NCBI GenBank assembly: GCA_017508665.1 | Contig: JAFVYL010000014.1 | Span: 1-64,000 of the forward strand | Direction: 5' to 3' | DNA length: 64,000 bases | Source: Clostridia bacterium | GTDB lineage: Bacteria; Bacillota; Clostridia; Oscillospirales; CAG-272 | Shown here: piece by piece, positions 52,559 through 62,543 of the stretch | Position numbering within the stretch: position 1 is the stretch's first letter | Layout: every line of letters begins with the position of its first letter | Translations under genes and position numbers: made by a program | The notes under the pieces: generated by a model | Databases searched by the model: none | Told to the model about the DNA's origin: nothing | Seen by the model: only the letters and a program-made list of their open reading frames with translations

Positions 52559-55500
52559 AATAGCTACACGACTGCTCTCGGCAGCCCTTAGCTTCGTTCT
52601 TCTTTTTTACGTAATTCCTTCGACTATCTATGCGGAAATCGCAGAAGCGTTCGATCAGACAGATAGCGAAAACTATGCCATAAACAACGAGACCGCAATA
52701 AACGACCTATATAATGAAGAATATAAAGTAACTGCAGAAAATGTGCTTGACGAAATTATCTATGAGGCTACCGAGCTGAGAGAAGAGAACGTCAAGCACT
52801 TTCGTCTTTCTGACGGAAGTTATTTAGCCGCGCAGTATAATTCCCCTGTTCACGTCCTTGATGAATACGGACAGTGGCAGGATATAGATAATTCTCTCTC
52901 CGAATCCGGCGGCGAATATTCAAACGCGAGTGCAAGCGTCAAATTCGCTAAGAAGATAACGGGAAATCACACGCTCTTCACCTTGCACGACGGAGATACA
53001 AAAATAACTCTAAGCTTAATAGATGCAGTAAAAGGAACTGTCGGATCGGTAAAGAATAATTCCGATGCCGAAGAAACTACAAAGCTGCAAAAAATGATTA
53101 ACCTCGAGAAATTATCCTCGAGTATCATGTACAAGGACATCTTGGACGGCACAGACCTCGAGTACGTTGTGTACTCCAAGAACGTAAAGGAAAACATTAT
53201 AGTTAAGGAGAAAAAGGACTCGTATTCCTATACATTTGATCTCAAGCTGAACGGACTCACACCTGCTCTTACCGAGAGCGGAGATATTCTCCTCACAGAC
53301 GATCTCACAGGAGAAGTGAAGTACACTATCCCCGCCCCCGTGGTGTTTGATTCAAATAAATGCTACGCCCCCGACGGTGTTGCAGAATATTCCCTGACAC
53401 ATACAAACGGTGAGAGATACGTTCTCGAAATAAGTGTAAACGCAGAATGGATGAATGCGCAAGAGAGAGCTTTTCCTGTTACGGTAGATCCGACGGTAAA
53501 AAGCGATAGTATGGTATCTGACACATACATTGATATAGCCTCTCCGACGACGCCTAACAGCGAATCGGATACGCTTTTAGTTAAAAGTGATCCGAATGCG
53601 CTTTGTCAAGCGTATTTAAAGTTCTTGAATCTTCCCAACGTGCCGCTCGCTTCATATATCACACACGCAGAGCTGTTCTTCACGGCAACGCCCGCAACGT
53701 CCGAGGCAAGCTACGTGGGCGTGTACGAGGTAATGTCTAATTGGTTTCCTAATTTGACTTGGGAGCAGTATGATCAGAACAATGGCAGCGGAAAGCTCAA
53801 TTCTATTCCCATCGACTATGCGATAATCGATGAAAGCGGCCCGATTTCATTCGACCTTACAGAATTTTTATCAAAATGGTATTATTATAAAAACAGCGGC
53901 TATGTCGAGCAGGACGGATTGGCAATAGCACCTATCCCCGGGTATGCGGCAAACGTTACACTTGACTCTATGGAATCCGGCGAGGCGACACGCCCGACAC
54001 TTTTCATCACCTACAAGGATATGAAGGGCATTGAGTCGTATTGGCAGTACTCTTCGCATAGCACGGAGGCAGGTACAGGCAGTGTAAATCTTGCTAACGG
54101 AAATCTGGTATTCTCAATCCCGACCTTAAGCGCAACAGATAATCTTTTCGGATTTACGCCGACACTTGTATATAACTCCGCTATGTTTTATCTTAACTAC
54201 ATGAGCTATACGGTGATAGGTACTGCATATAACAGACCGTCCGCAGCATATGGCTTTAAGATAAACGCATGTGAAAGCATTATAGAAAAGATATCCCGCA
54301 TTAACCCCGACGAGCCTGAACGCTACTACATATATGCGGATTCCGACGGCAGTGAGCATGAGTTCCACCTCGACTCGGAAAACCGTTATACAGATGCAGA
54401 CGGCTTAGGCCTTGAGCTCCAAATCAATGAAGACAGTCTTGTAATCATAGACAGCAGCAAAACTGTCAGAAGGTTTTTACGCTTGCCGGATGATGTTACC
54501 GGTATTATCAAATCAAGATGGTGTCTCTCAGAAATAGAGGACGTAAACGGCAATAAGCTCGTCTTTAGCGCAGATGCGTATAAACGCCCCACGTCGATCG
54601 GAGTAATACCGAATGGAGCAAACGAGAGCATCGAGTTATTAAAGCTCTTTTACAACTCTAAGGGCATTCTCTGTGCGGTATATAACCCAGAGAGCCGTCA
54701 CTCGGTCATACTGAAATACTCGAGCGAGTGGAACTATCCTATATCATACAACGACTACTCCAACTACCTAAGACGCGTAGAGTATTGCTACGGAACGGAC
54801 GCAACTACGGAAAATGACGTTATTTCTTACGCAACCACCGGTGTAGCGAACGCAAACGTCTTAGTACACGAGGCTAAGAATTACAACTACGACGAGCTCG
54901 GAAAGCTGACAGAGGTGATAAACGTCACAACCGATACGTCGCTCAGGTACACCTGGGACGGTCACAAGATAGTAAAGGTCAGCGAGTACGCAGGCACAAC
55001 ACTCGGTCAAGAGGTCGAAATGGTCTACGGAGGCAGTTATACCGAGGTCAGATCAAGCGGAAATGACGAGATCTTGCACACAGATGACGATATACTGACC
55101 TATTACGTATTCGACAGCACCGGCCGTGCAACAAGTATATATTCACGCTCAGCCGACAGCCGTGAAATATTAGGCGGAGTCACGGGCACGTACGACACAC
55201 AGGAAGAGTCGAAAAACTCTATAACCGAGGAGATAGTTCTCGGATACGTGCGAAATAATCTTCTCGTAAACGGAGATTTCACCTACCCCGCATCCGACCC
55301 CTTGACACTTCCGTACTGGACGGCAAGCGGAGCGTCAAGAGTGAACGGAAACTGCATAGAAGATCCGAGCACGCTTACGGTAGGTTTCTTGGTAAATAAG
55401 TTCGCTCCCGCGTACATATCGCAGAGAGTCAGCTTAGAGCCCGGAAACTACGCATTCAGCATGCAGTATGAAAGTAAGAACTGTACCAACGTAGACGGAC

Positions 55501-58500
55501 TCGCGGAGTTTATAGACTCCGAATCGGGAAACGTATTACATAGCGAGATCATAAAGCTAAATGAAACCGACACCGCAAAACGAGGCATTTTGTTAACCTC
55601 ATTCTCGCTTGACTATGCGGCAGAGATCGACGTCAAGATCTCCGTCACAGGCAAGGTGGGTATGGGACGCTCGGTATCCGTTTATATAGGTAAATTAAAG
55701 CTGGAAAAAGGCAGAAATTCATCCGCGTACAATCTTGTTAACGACAGCTCTTTCACTTCGGGAATCGGCCCCGGAACAAAATGGAACGCATATAATCAAG
55801 GTACAGTGGTCGAGACCGATGCCGATGGCAACAAATACGTAGTGCTCACAGCCTCGGGAGGCACAAATCTCCTTAAGCAGCAAGTGTTTGCCCGCACTCC
55901 GGCAGAGCTCGAAAACTTGGAAAATAACGCTGAGCTCATAAGCTCAAATGCCAGATTTATGATCTCCGGATATGCAAAAGCTGACACGGCTGTTCCCGAG
56001 GGAGAGTTCAGACTTTACGCAGAAGTCATCTACATGAGGGACGGATCTTATACATCGGTAATATATCCTGCAGATTTCACAAGAATGTCAGGCGAGTGGC
56101 AGTTCGCATCAGCCACGTTCTCTCTGAATAAGGATGCCAACGGTGATGATATCCCGCCTTATCTCTGTGTAAGCGCGATATATATTGTGTGCGACTACTC
56201 AGGACAGATCATAGGCACAGCCGCCTTTGATGATATATCCCTGACTTACGTGGAAGAAGAACAGAGGCAGGATATCTCTTACTCAGACGGTCTTCCCACG
56301 AAAGTTATTGATGGTTTCGACGAGGTTTATTACAGCTACAACTCTGACGGAAACGTCGTGAGAATGGCAGATAATAAAGGCAAGCTCATAGAATACGTAT
56401 ACGGGGCAAATCCCAACGTAGTAATACGTACAGAGGAGTATGAGTACGAGCTGAACGACGGAGTAAGTGTCTACCCGTTTGATAGTGACACACCCGATGC
56501 CTACATCACAAAGACCTACAAGTCCAAGACGGAGTATACGTACAACAGTTACGGTATGATCACCGAGGTAGTATGGTATGAGATACTCGACGGAGATCCA
56601 AATACCACAGGCAATCTCAGTAGGCAGACCTACACCTATGAGGTCACTCCCACATCCAAGATCTTCGGTACTCTGCTGAGCGAGAGGAGTGCGGACAGCG
56701 AGTATAGATACTTCTATGACAGCTCTACCGGCTGGCTCTTAGCTTCTCTTGATATAGGTTCAAACAACGGTTACTCGTATACCTATGACGAGGTGGGCAG
56801 ACTTCTAAAGGTTGAGCCGGCTATATATAACTCCTCGTCTGACACATATTCCGGATATACCACAAATACAAAGGTGGAATATGACTACGATATCCGCAAC
56901 AGACTCTCCGGCATATCCACAGACAGCACCGAGTACACACTCACATATGATATCTTTGGCAATTCGGAGAGTATAAGTATAGGCTCTCGCGTTCTTGCAG
57001 AGTATGAGTATAACGATAATAACGGCAAGATAAAGAAGATAGTATACGGCAACGGATACGAGGTAGAGTACGTATACAACGATCTCGAGCAGCTTGAAGC
57101 TATAAGGCACAAGGCGGATGAGAACGCGGAGTACGTAACGGCTTATGAGTATGAATACAACTCGGACGGTCAGCCTGCACTCACAAGAGATAATATAAAC
57201 GGAATAGTCTTGGTCTACAAATATGACGTCTGCGGCAAGCTCATAGGATATGGCGAGTACACCTCTGACGATTATGACACCGTAACAGATACGTATATTA
57301 CCTATGACGATCATCTGAGAGTCAGCAGGACGGATAACATATTCAGCTACACGGGCGGTACGGATACCGTAACGAGCAGCTATACTTATCTTCCCGACGG
57401 CAAGCTGCAGGGATACACAGTTGATAGCGGATTTAATTTAAGCGGTGAGTATATCTACGACTCACTTGACAGAATATCCGAGGTGGTGTATAATGTAAAT
57501 GAAGATGAGCTTACTATCTCGGAGTCCTATACGTACGCTACCGACTCTGTCTACGGTGCGAGCGGTCACGTAACCCGTTACACGTACAACGTAGGCTCGC
57601 AAAGCACAGCATATACCTACACGTATAATGATGCAGGGTATATAACCAAGATACGATACAACGCCGGCGGTCAGACTGTGACCTATACCTATGACGGCAA
57701 AGGACAGCTGATTGGTGAAGATAACGACATCACAGGATACACCTACACGTACACTTATGATGCGGCAGGCAATCTAACCAGGGTTTCATACGTCGCTCAG
57801 TCTAATGACGGATTTATTCAGATGGGTAGCGGCGACACATCTACCACTTTTGCTCTTACACCGCTTTTACCTAATCTGCCTGTTCCAACGGTAAATACAT
57901 ACACCTACTCCGACTCCGAATGGGGTGACCTGCTTACTAAGTATAACGGTGTAAGTATTACTTATGACGAGATAGGCAATCCGCTGAGTTATTACAATGG
58001 CTCAAGCTACACATTCTCTTGGCAAGGCAGAAAGCTCATAGGTGCTGTAAAGGGCACAAATACAATGTCCTTTGAGTACGATATTGACGGCTTGAGAATA
58101 AGCAAAACCACAAATGGTGTAACAACGCACTATGTATATAACGGAGAGCTTCTACTTGCAGAATATACAGATACGACTACTGTTGTTTACATCTATGATG
58201 CTAACGGTGCACCTATAGGATTTAAGTGTAGACTAAACACATACGAGCAAGACGTATGGGATATATATTGGTATGGCAAGAATCTGCAAGGCGATATTGC
58301 AAGCATTTACGATTCAACCGGCACTGAGCTTATATCCTACACCTACACCGCTTGGGGTACAACTACAAAGGATTATTACAACAACGGCGCAAACACAACC
58401 GCAGTACATAATAATCTCACATATAGAGGCTACTACTACGACTCTGACCTTGGTATGTACTATCTGCAAAGTAGGTACTATGACCCTGCGATTTGTAGGT

Positions 58501-59063
58501 TTATAAATGCGGATAGTTATGTTTCCACAGGACAAGGCATAAATTCTTATAACATGTTCGCATATTGTGGTAATAACCCTATTATGTATGTTGATCCTAC
58601 TGGAGAGTTCCCTGTACTTGCTATTTTGATAATAGCTATCTGTACAGTAGTTGGTGGTATTGTTGGATATCAAGTTGCTAATAATGTTGAAGAGGAAAGG
58701 AGAGTCCAGCAATCAGGAGAGACAGAAGATCAGAAGTTAGGCGATGATGTTTTAGACATATCAAACGAAGAATATAAAATGCCAACATGGGAGAAAATAG
58801 GATATATTGCTGGTGGTGCTTTGATGGGTACTGCGACATCAGGTGCTGTTCTTATGATATCAGGTGCAGGAGGGACATTGCTAACTAGATCAACATCTAA
58901 ATTAATAGCAGGGTTTTCTATGACAGGTCCTCAGCTCTTTGCCCTTGGTGCTTCTGTTAGTGATATTGCTTTAACATTAGTTTCCCCATTTTTAAACATA
59001 GATATAGAACTTGTTGAATATCCAGAAAGTCAATATAAAAACGCCCCCACTTACATGCCATAA
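52512..59063 (+). CDS. secreted RHS/YD-repeat protein with variable C-terminus (putative polymorphic toxin)
   Basis: 2183 residues from ATG 52512 (AAAGGAAAGC upstream). Signal or anchor helix at about 20-40. Residues about 337-503 are a DNRLRE-type domain (TYIDIASPTTPNSESDTLLVK ... ATRPTLFITYKD). About 520 onward begins the RHS spiral (GSVNLANGNLVFSIPTLSATDNLFG); a CBM-like insert lies at about 920-1250 (NLLVNGDFTYPAS). YD repeats fill about 1270-1980, and the core ends with YYDPAICRFINADSYVS ... YCGNNPIMYVDPTGEF at about 2032. The last 150 residues differ: one membrane helix (LAILIIAICTVVGGIVGY), a charged stretch, then a Gly-rich hydrophobic hairpin. In RHS proteins this part is the toxin. 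Low GC from about 58.5 kb on suggests exchange of the tip. Confidence 0.88.
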   Translation: MKQRIHLAMSYLRRNRIATRLLSAALSFVLLFYVIPSTIYAEIAEAFDQTDSENYAINNETAINDLYNEEYKVTAENVLDEIIYEATELREENVKHFRLSDGSYLAAQYNSPVHVLDEYGQWQDIDNSLSESGGEYSNASASVKFAKKITGNHTLFTLHDGDTKITLSLIDAVKGTVGSVKNNSDAEETTKLQKMINLEKLSSSIMYKDILDGTDLEYVVYSKNVKENIIVKEKKDSYSYTFDLKLNGLTPALTESGDILLTDDLTGEVKYTIPAPVVFDSNKCYAPDGVAEYSLTHTNGERYVLEISVNAEWMNAQERAFPVTVDPTVKSDSMVSDTYIDIASPTTPNSESDTLLVKSDPNALCQAYLKFLNLPNVPLASYITHAELFFTATPATSEASYVGVYEVMSNWFPNLTWEQYDQNNGSGKLNSIPIDYAIIDESGPISFDLTEFLSKWYYYKNSGYVEQDGLAIAPIPGYAANVTLDSMESGEATRPTLFITYKDMKGIESYWQYSSHSTEAGTGSVNLANGNLVFSIPTLSATDNLFGFTPTLVYNSAMFYLNYMSYTVIGTAYNRPSAAYGFKINACESIIEKISRINPDEPERYYIYADSDGSEHEFHLDSENRYTDADGLGLELQINEDSLVIIDSSKTVRRFLRLPDDVTGIIKSRWCLSEIEDVNGNKLVFSADAYKRPTSIGVIPNGANESIELLKLFYNSKGILCAVYNPESRHSVILKYSSEWNYPISYNDYSNYLRRVEYCYGTDATTENDVISYATTGVANANVLVHEAKNYNYDELGKLTEVINVTTDTSLRYTWDGHKIVKVSEYAGTTLGQEVEMVYGGSYTEVRSSGNDEILHTDDDILTYYVFDSTGRATSIYSRSADSREILGGVTGTYDTQEESKNSITEEIVLGYVRNNLLVNGDFTYPASDPLTLPYWTASGASRVNGNCIEDPSTLTVGFLVNKFAPAYISQRVSLEPGNYAFSMQYESKNCTNVDGLAEFIDSESGNVLHSEIIKLNETDTAKRGILLTSFSLDYAAEIDVKISVTGKVGMGRSVSVYIGKLKLEKGRNSSAYNLVNDSSFTSGIGPGTKWNAYNQGTVVETDADGNKYVVLTASGGTNLLKQQVFARTPAELENLENNAELISSNARFMISGYAKADTAVPEGEFRLYAEVIYMRDGSYTSVIYPADFTRMSGEWQFASATFSLNKDANGDDIPPYLCVSAIYIVCDYSGQIIGTAAFDDISLTYVEEEQRQDISYSDGLPTKVIDGFDEVYYSYNSDGNVVRMADNKGKLIEYVYGANPNVVIRTEEYEYELNDGVSVYPFDSDTPDAYITKTYKSKTEYTYNSYGMITEVVWYEILDGDPNTTGNLSRQTYTYEVTPTSKIFGTLLSERSADSEYRYFYDSSTGWLLASLDIGSNNGYSYTYDEVGRLLKVEPAIYNSSSDTYSGYTTNTKVEYDYDIRNRLSGISTDSTEYTLTYDIFGNSESISIGSRVLAEYEYNDNNGKIKKIVYGNGYEVEYVYNDLEQLEAIRHKADENAEYVTAYEYEYNSDGQPALTRDNINGIVLVYKYDVCGKLIGYGEYTSDDYDTVTDTYITYDDHLRVSRTDNIFSYTGGTDTVTSSYTYLPDGKLQGYTVDSGFNLSGEYIYDSLDRISEVVYNVNEDELTISESYTYATDSVYGASGHVTRYTYNVGSQSTAYTYTYNDAGYITKIRYNAGGQTVTYTYDGKGQLIGEDNDITGYTYTYTYDAAGNLTRVSYVAQSNDGFIQMGSGDTSTTFALTPLLPNLPVPTVNTYTYSDSEWGDLLTKYNGVSITYDEIGNPLSYYNGSSYTFSWQGRKLIGAVKGTNTMSFEYDIDGLRISKTTNGVTTHYVYNGELLLAEYTDTTTVVYIYDANGAPIGFKCRLNTYEQDVWDIYWYGKNLQGDIASIYDSTGTELISYTYTAWGTTTKDYYNNGANTTAVHNNLTYRGYYYDSDLGMYYLQSRYYDPAICRFINADSYVSTGQGINSYNMFAYCGNNPIMYVDPTGEFPVLAILIIAICTVVGGIVGYQVANNVEEERRVQQSGETEDQKLGDDVLDISNEEYKMPTWEKIGYIAGGALMGTATSGAVLMISGAGGTLLTRSTSKLIAGFSMTGPQLFALGASVSDIALTLVSPFLNIDIELVEYPESQYKNAPTYMP

Positions 59064-59078
59064 TCGAGAGGATTTAAT

Positions 59079-59579
59079 ATGATTGAATTTAATGGGAAAA
59101 TTTCAGGTTTAGCTGAAAAACATATGTGGAAAAGAGGCAAGCGAATTACACTTGCTATATTAATTTTAGGTTTAACAGTCCTTTTTCCGTTTGTAATTCT
59201 GCTATGGCGAAAACTGGAGTCATTTTATGGATTCAATATATGGGTACTTCCTGTGATGTATGTTTCGCTTTTTATTATTTTGCCTTTAATTGCTTGGGTA
59301 CTGCCAAAAAGCAAAAAAGAAAAGAACGATCTTGTCACTAACAAAGTCTTCACGGATGAAGAATACATTGTTGTTGTTTTAAGCAACGGTCATGAAGAAT
59401 ATAAACTTATATCAAAAGCTAAACGTGTTAATGATTATGGCGATTTTTATGAAATTGTTTTCCCTTTGAGTGCAGGAATTAGCGAAAATTTTATCTGCCA
59501 AAAAAGCTTGCTTACAAAAGGTACTCTTGAAGAATTCGAGGCGCTTTTTGAAGGTAAGATTGTAAGAAAAAGCACATAA
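59079..59579 (+). CDS. small two-helix membrane protein behind RHS (candidate immunity; YcxB-like)
   Basis: 166 residues, GAGAGG before ATG 59079, 15 bases after the RHS stop. Two membrane helices near residues 24-46 and 53-75, then a cytosolic domain of about 90 residues (NKVFTDEEYIVVVLSNGHEEYKLISKAKRV ... FICQKSLLTKGTLEEFEALFEGK) similar in pattern to the YcxB C-terminal domain. AT-rich, like the RHS tip. Its position is that of an immunity gene; the membrane location fits a membrane-acting toxin tip. No direct evidence. Confidence 0.75.
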   Translation: MIEFNGKISGLAEKHMWKRGKRITLAILILGLTVLFPFVILLWRKLESFYGFNIWVLPVMYVSLFIILPLIAWVLPKSKKEKNDLVTNKVFTDEEYIVVVLSNGHEEYKLISKAKRVNDYGDFYEIVFPLSAGISENFICQKSLLTKGTLEEFEALFEGKIVRKST

Positions 59580-59616
59580 CTTAATTAAATCAACAACTGC
59601 AAACAAAGCAGTTCCC

Positions 59617-59650
59617 GAGAGCCCGATTCGTCGGGCTCTCATTTATTTTT
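59617..59650 (+). terminator. terminator of RHS unit
   Basis: GAGAGCCCGA-TTCG-TCGGGCTCTC followed by ATTTATTTTT. Confidence 0.9.
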
Positions 59651-59679
59651 GCCGGCGAAATAATAAAGTGTGAGATAAA

Positions 59680-59747
59680 AAGAAAAAGCGCCTACTGATT
59701 AGCGTGATTTGTCTGTTAAGGACATCACGCTAATCGGTAGGCGCTTT
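59680..59747 (-). terminator. Gfo/Idh terminator carrying the palindromic module
   Basis: Stem of 24 pairs: AAAGCGCCTAC-T-GATTAGCGTGAT (59685-59708) with ATCACGCTAATC-G-GTAGGCGCTTT (59724-59747), 15-base loop, TTTTTCTTTTT on the minus strand. The inner half (59697-59735) is the same module as at 27271-27297 and 34628-34654. Confidence 0.85.
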
Positions 59748-59762
59748 GTAATTTGTATGATA

Positions 59763-60722
59763 TTATATTCTGACTGCCTTGCCGAGAATTTCCTCGACGA
59801 GCTTAACGCTTGTAAGACTCGATTCGGGGGCGACTCTTGCGGGCTCGCGGCCGCACTTAATACAGTCGATAAAGTATCTGATCTCGTCGGAGTAGCCGTC
59901 TGCACCGGAGAGATTGATACCGGTGTTCTCACTTGCTTCGCCTACCTCGAGGGAAACCTCTGCACCGTTTTTGGTGACCTTGCCGCCCTTGGATTCAACG
60001 TATCCGTTTTCGAATACCGCGAGGTATTCAGCGCGGAAGGGAATAGATGCGTTGTACCACGCGCCTACCGTGTTGACCGAGAAGCCGTCGTAGAAGAAGG
60101 TTGAGCATACGTAATTGGTGTTGTCCTTTATGTCCTGATAGCTTGCTTCCAAGGACTTAGGCTGACCGAAAACGTACTGCGTAAAGTCGACATCGTGTAC
60201 AGAGAGGTCGAGAGCTACGCCGCCGCTCTTGTCGGTGTCGAGCATCCAGTTCTCCCAGGACCACTTGGGCGCTTCGGAGAGACGGTGCATGATTATGTGC
60301 ACGGGTTTGCCGAGTTCTCCCGAGTCGATCACGGACTTAAGATATACGTAAGGAGCCATAAAGCGTACTACGTGTGCTGTCATAAGCAACTTGCCGTACT
60401 TTTCTTTGGCATCGATCATGCGCTGAGCCTCGTCAGAGCTGATGCTCATAGGCTTCTCACAGAGCACGTGGCAACCGAGCTCCATAGCCTTGACTGCCAT
60501 ATCCGCGTGCATATAACTCGGGGTGCAGATGTCTACGAAGTCCGGCTTTTCGACCTTGATCATTTCCTCATATGACTCGTACACGGGTGCGTATCCTGCT
60601 ACCTTTTCCTTTGCCATATCTACTCTGATATCCGCGACAGCGACTTCTATTCCCGCCATCTTTTTATAGCAGTTAAAATGGACGTTTCCCATTCCGCCGA
60701 TTCCGATAAGTCCTACTTTCAT
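59763..60722 (-). CDS. Gfo/Idh/MocA-family NAD(P)-dependent oxidoreductase
   Basis: 319 residues. N-terminal Rossmann fold with GIGGMG (7-12) and CEKPM (88-92), where Lys90 is the family's catalytic lysine. Members oxidise or reduce hydroxyls of sugars and inositols. The start overlaps the isomerase stop by four bases, so the two act in one pathway, likely conversion of an inositol- or keto-sugar-type substrate. No membrane part. Confidence 0.93.
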   Translation of the reverse strand: MKVGLIGIGGMGNVHFNCYKKMAGIEVAVADIRVDMAKEKVAGYAPVYESYEEMIKVEKPDFVDICTPSYMHADMAVKAMELGCHVLCEKPMSISSDEAQRMIDAKEKYGKLLMTAHVVRFMAPYVYLKSVIDSGELGKPVHIIMHRLSEAPKWSWENWMLDTDKSGGVALDLSVHDVDFTQYVFGQPKSLEASYQDIKDNTNYVCSTFFYDGFSVNTVGAWYNASIPFRAEYLAVFENGYVESKGGKVTKNGAEVSLEVGEASENTGINLSGADGYSDEIRYFIDCIKCGREPARVAPESSLTSVKLVEEILGKAVRI

Positions 60723-61537
60723 CCTATTAACTCCTCAAGATAAATTTTTGTGTCGTTTATATCCTTGATCTGCTGTTCACCCCAGATCTCGCGCTCAATG
60801 ATGAGAGTACCGTTATATCCTATCTCCTTGAGTCTTTCGATAAAGCGAGGGAAGTTTACCTTACCCTGACCGACAACGGTCTCTTCACCGAGGTCACGTC
60901 CGTTAGTAGGATACTTGCCGTCCTTTGCGTGAATGTCGCAGACGTACTCACCGAAAACGTCGAGAGCATCTACGGGGTTGCCCTTGCCGTAGAGTATGAG
61001 GTTGGCGGGGTCGAGGTTGATACCGAGATTGCCCGTTCCTACGTCCTCAATAACTCGGCGGAGGGTAACAGGGGTCTCCTGACCGGTCTCAAACATAAGC
61101 TTCTGACCGTTTGCTCGGCAGTATTCCGCAACGTCACGGATAGCCGCGATAAGGGGCTGATAGTCGTCGCAGAGCGGATTTTCGTAGAGATAGCCCATAT
61201 GTGTGGCGATCTGTCCGACACCGAGTCTTTTTGCGTAGTCAGAGCCGTGCTTGAGCTCCGCAACACGCATATCTCTGTATTTGAGAGGTACTATGCCGAG
61301 AGTGTTCTGGCCCTCGTAGAAATTCCAGTATACCTCTCCCGAGTATCCGCACCAGAAGGTCGAGATCTCAACGCCGTACTTCTTACGCGCCTCGTCGATC
61401 TTTACTGCTATCTCCTCTGTCATAAGATCGTGACGCCACGCGCAGAGCTGACACCAGTTGAAGCCGTGCTCTCTCACCTGCTTGAATCTCTCGTCAATAT
61501 TGTCGTCCAAAAGATGGACCATTACTCCAAGTTCCAT
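60719..61537 (-). CDS. sugar phosphate isomerase/epimerase (xylose-isomerase-like TIM barrel)
   Basis: 272 residues, AAAAGGAG before ATG 61537. Metal-site motifs of the AP endonuclease 2/xylose isomerase-like family: MFETGQE, GINLDPANLI, CDIHAKDGK and GTLIIEREI. First gene of a two-gene operon with the oxidoreductase, opposite an AraC regulator. Substrate probably a ketose or inosose. Confidence 0.92.
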   Translation of the reverse strand: MELGVMVHLLDDNIDERFKQVREHGFNWCQLCAWRHDLMTEEIAVKIDEARKKYGVEISTFWCGYSGEVYWNFYEGQNTLGIVPLKYRDMRVAELKHGSDYAKRLGVGQIATHMGYLYENPLCDDYQPLIAAIRDVAEYCRANGQKLMFETGQETPVTLRRVIEDVGTGNLGINLDPANLILYGKGNPVDALDVFGEYVCDIHAKDGKYPTNGRDLGEETVVGQGKVNFPRFIERLKEIGYNGTLIIEREIWGEQQIKDINDTKIYLEELIG

Positions 61538-61586
61538 ATGTACTCCTTTTCTATTTTAGGGTATTGCTTGACTTTACTACGATTTC

Positions 61587-61615
61587 AGTATATAATTATT
61601 TTGACTTCAAGTCAA
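61587..61615 (-). promoter_or_regulatory. promoter of isomerase-oxidoreductase operon
   Basis: Minus strand TTGACT (61610-61615), 17 bases, TATACT (61587-61592). Confidence 0.85.
61601..61615. promoter_or_regulatory. palindromic operator in divergent promoter
   Basis: TTGACTT-C-AAGTCAA covers the -35 box; a further TTGACTT half-site lies at 61568-61574. Likely target of the AraC-type regulator at 61664. Confidence 0.6.
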
Positions 61616-61663
61616 GTGTTTTTTTGATACTTTTTAGCACTATATTGATTTTTTGGAGAATAT

Positions 61664-62485
61664 ATGAAGGATTTAAAGCTTTATGAAAGCATACCGTCGC
61701 TTGAGAATAATTTTGCGGTAAAATTCAGAGAGTATGAAAATGACTCCGCCTTGATACCGCATTGGCACGAGCATATTGAAATGATGCTGCTTTGTGATGG
61801 GGAGTGCGATTTCCACGTGGACGGACGCTCATATTCCGCAAGGCCGGGAGATCTCATCGTCGTGAACAGTGCGCAGATACATTCGTTTACGGTTAAAGGG
61901 AGAATACGTTTTTACTCTCTTTTGCTTTTCCCGAGCTTTTTCGACGACGTGAGCGACAAGGAGATAAAAATTTCCGGTATAGTAAGAGATGATGAGCGGG
62001 TGAGAGAATACTTTGATGAGATGCATCGGGAATATACCGCGGATAAAAAGATGTCAGATATGATGCTCAAGGGCTGCGCATACCGTCTTGTTGCTTATCT
62101 TGGCAGAAAATATTCGGTGGAGCATAAGGAACAGTCTCCGGACAGTCAGAAGCTGAAAAGACTGTATAGTCTTCTTGAATACATAAGCAATAATTATTCG
62201 GAGCGCATCAGCACCAAGGACCTTGCGGCATATTGCTTTGTATCCGAGGAGCACCTATGCCGTTTCTTTAAAAAGACGGTCGGAAAGACGGTCAGCGAGT
62301 ACGTGAATCAGTACAGAGTCGAAAAGGCGGCAGTGCTTCTTTCAAACACAGATGACACGGTAGGTGACGTGGGCGCGTCGGTCGGCTTTGAGGATATCAA
62401 TTATTTCTCGCGCATCTTCAAGAGGATAAAGGGCCTCACCCCGAGCGAGTATAGAAGGATAGCTGCTCAGAAGCAGGATAAATAA
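61664..62485 (+). CDS. AraC-family transcriptional regulator
   Basis: 273 residues, TTGGAGAAT before ATG 61664. N-terminal cupin (HWHEHIEMMLLCDGECDFHVDGRSYSARPGDLIVVNSAQIHSF, about 29-70) senses a sugar-type ligand. The C-terminal 100 residues hold two helix-turn-helices (ISTKDLAAYCFVSEEHLCRFFKKTVGKTVSEYVNQYRV and VGDVGASVGFEDINYFSRIFKRIKGLTPSEYRR). Divergent from the isomerase operon and followed by a convergent symporter gene, so it probably controls that set. Confidence 0.95.
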   Translation: MKDLKLYESIPSLENNFAVKFREYENDSALIPHWHEHIEMMLLCDGECDFHVDGRSYSARPGDLIVVNSAQIHSFTVKGRIRFYSLLLFPSFFDDVSDKEIKISGIVRDDERVREYFDEMHREYTADKKMSDMMLKGCAYRLVAYLGRKYSVEHKEQSPDSQKLKRLYSLLEYISNNYSERISTKDLAAYCFVSEEHLCRFFKKTVGKTVSEYVNQYRVEKAAVLLSNTDDTVGDVGASVGFEDINYFSRIFKRIKGLTPSEYRRIAAQKQDK

Positions 62486-62500
62486 AATACAGAAAAAGAA

Positions 62501-62526
62501 AAACCGACGGTCAAGCCGTCGGTTTT
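62501..62526. terminator. bidirectional terminator between AraC and symporter genes
   Basis: AACCGACGG / CCGTCGGTT with a 5-base loop, T-run on both strands. Confidence 0.9.
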
Positions 62527-62543
62527 CGTTATTTAAATATTAA

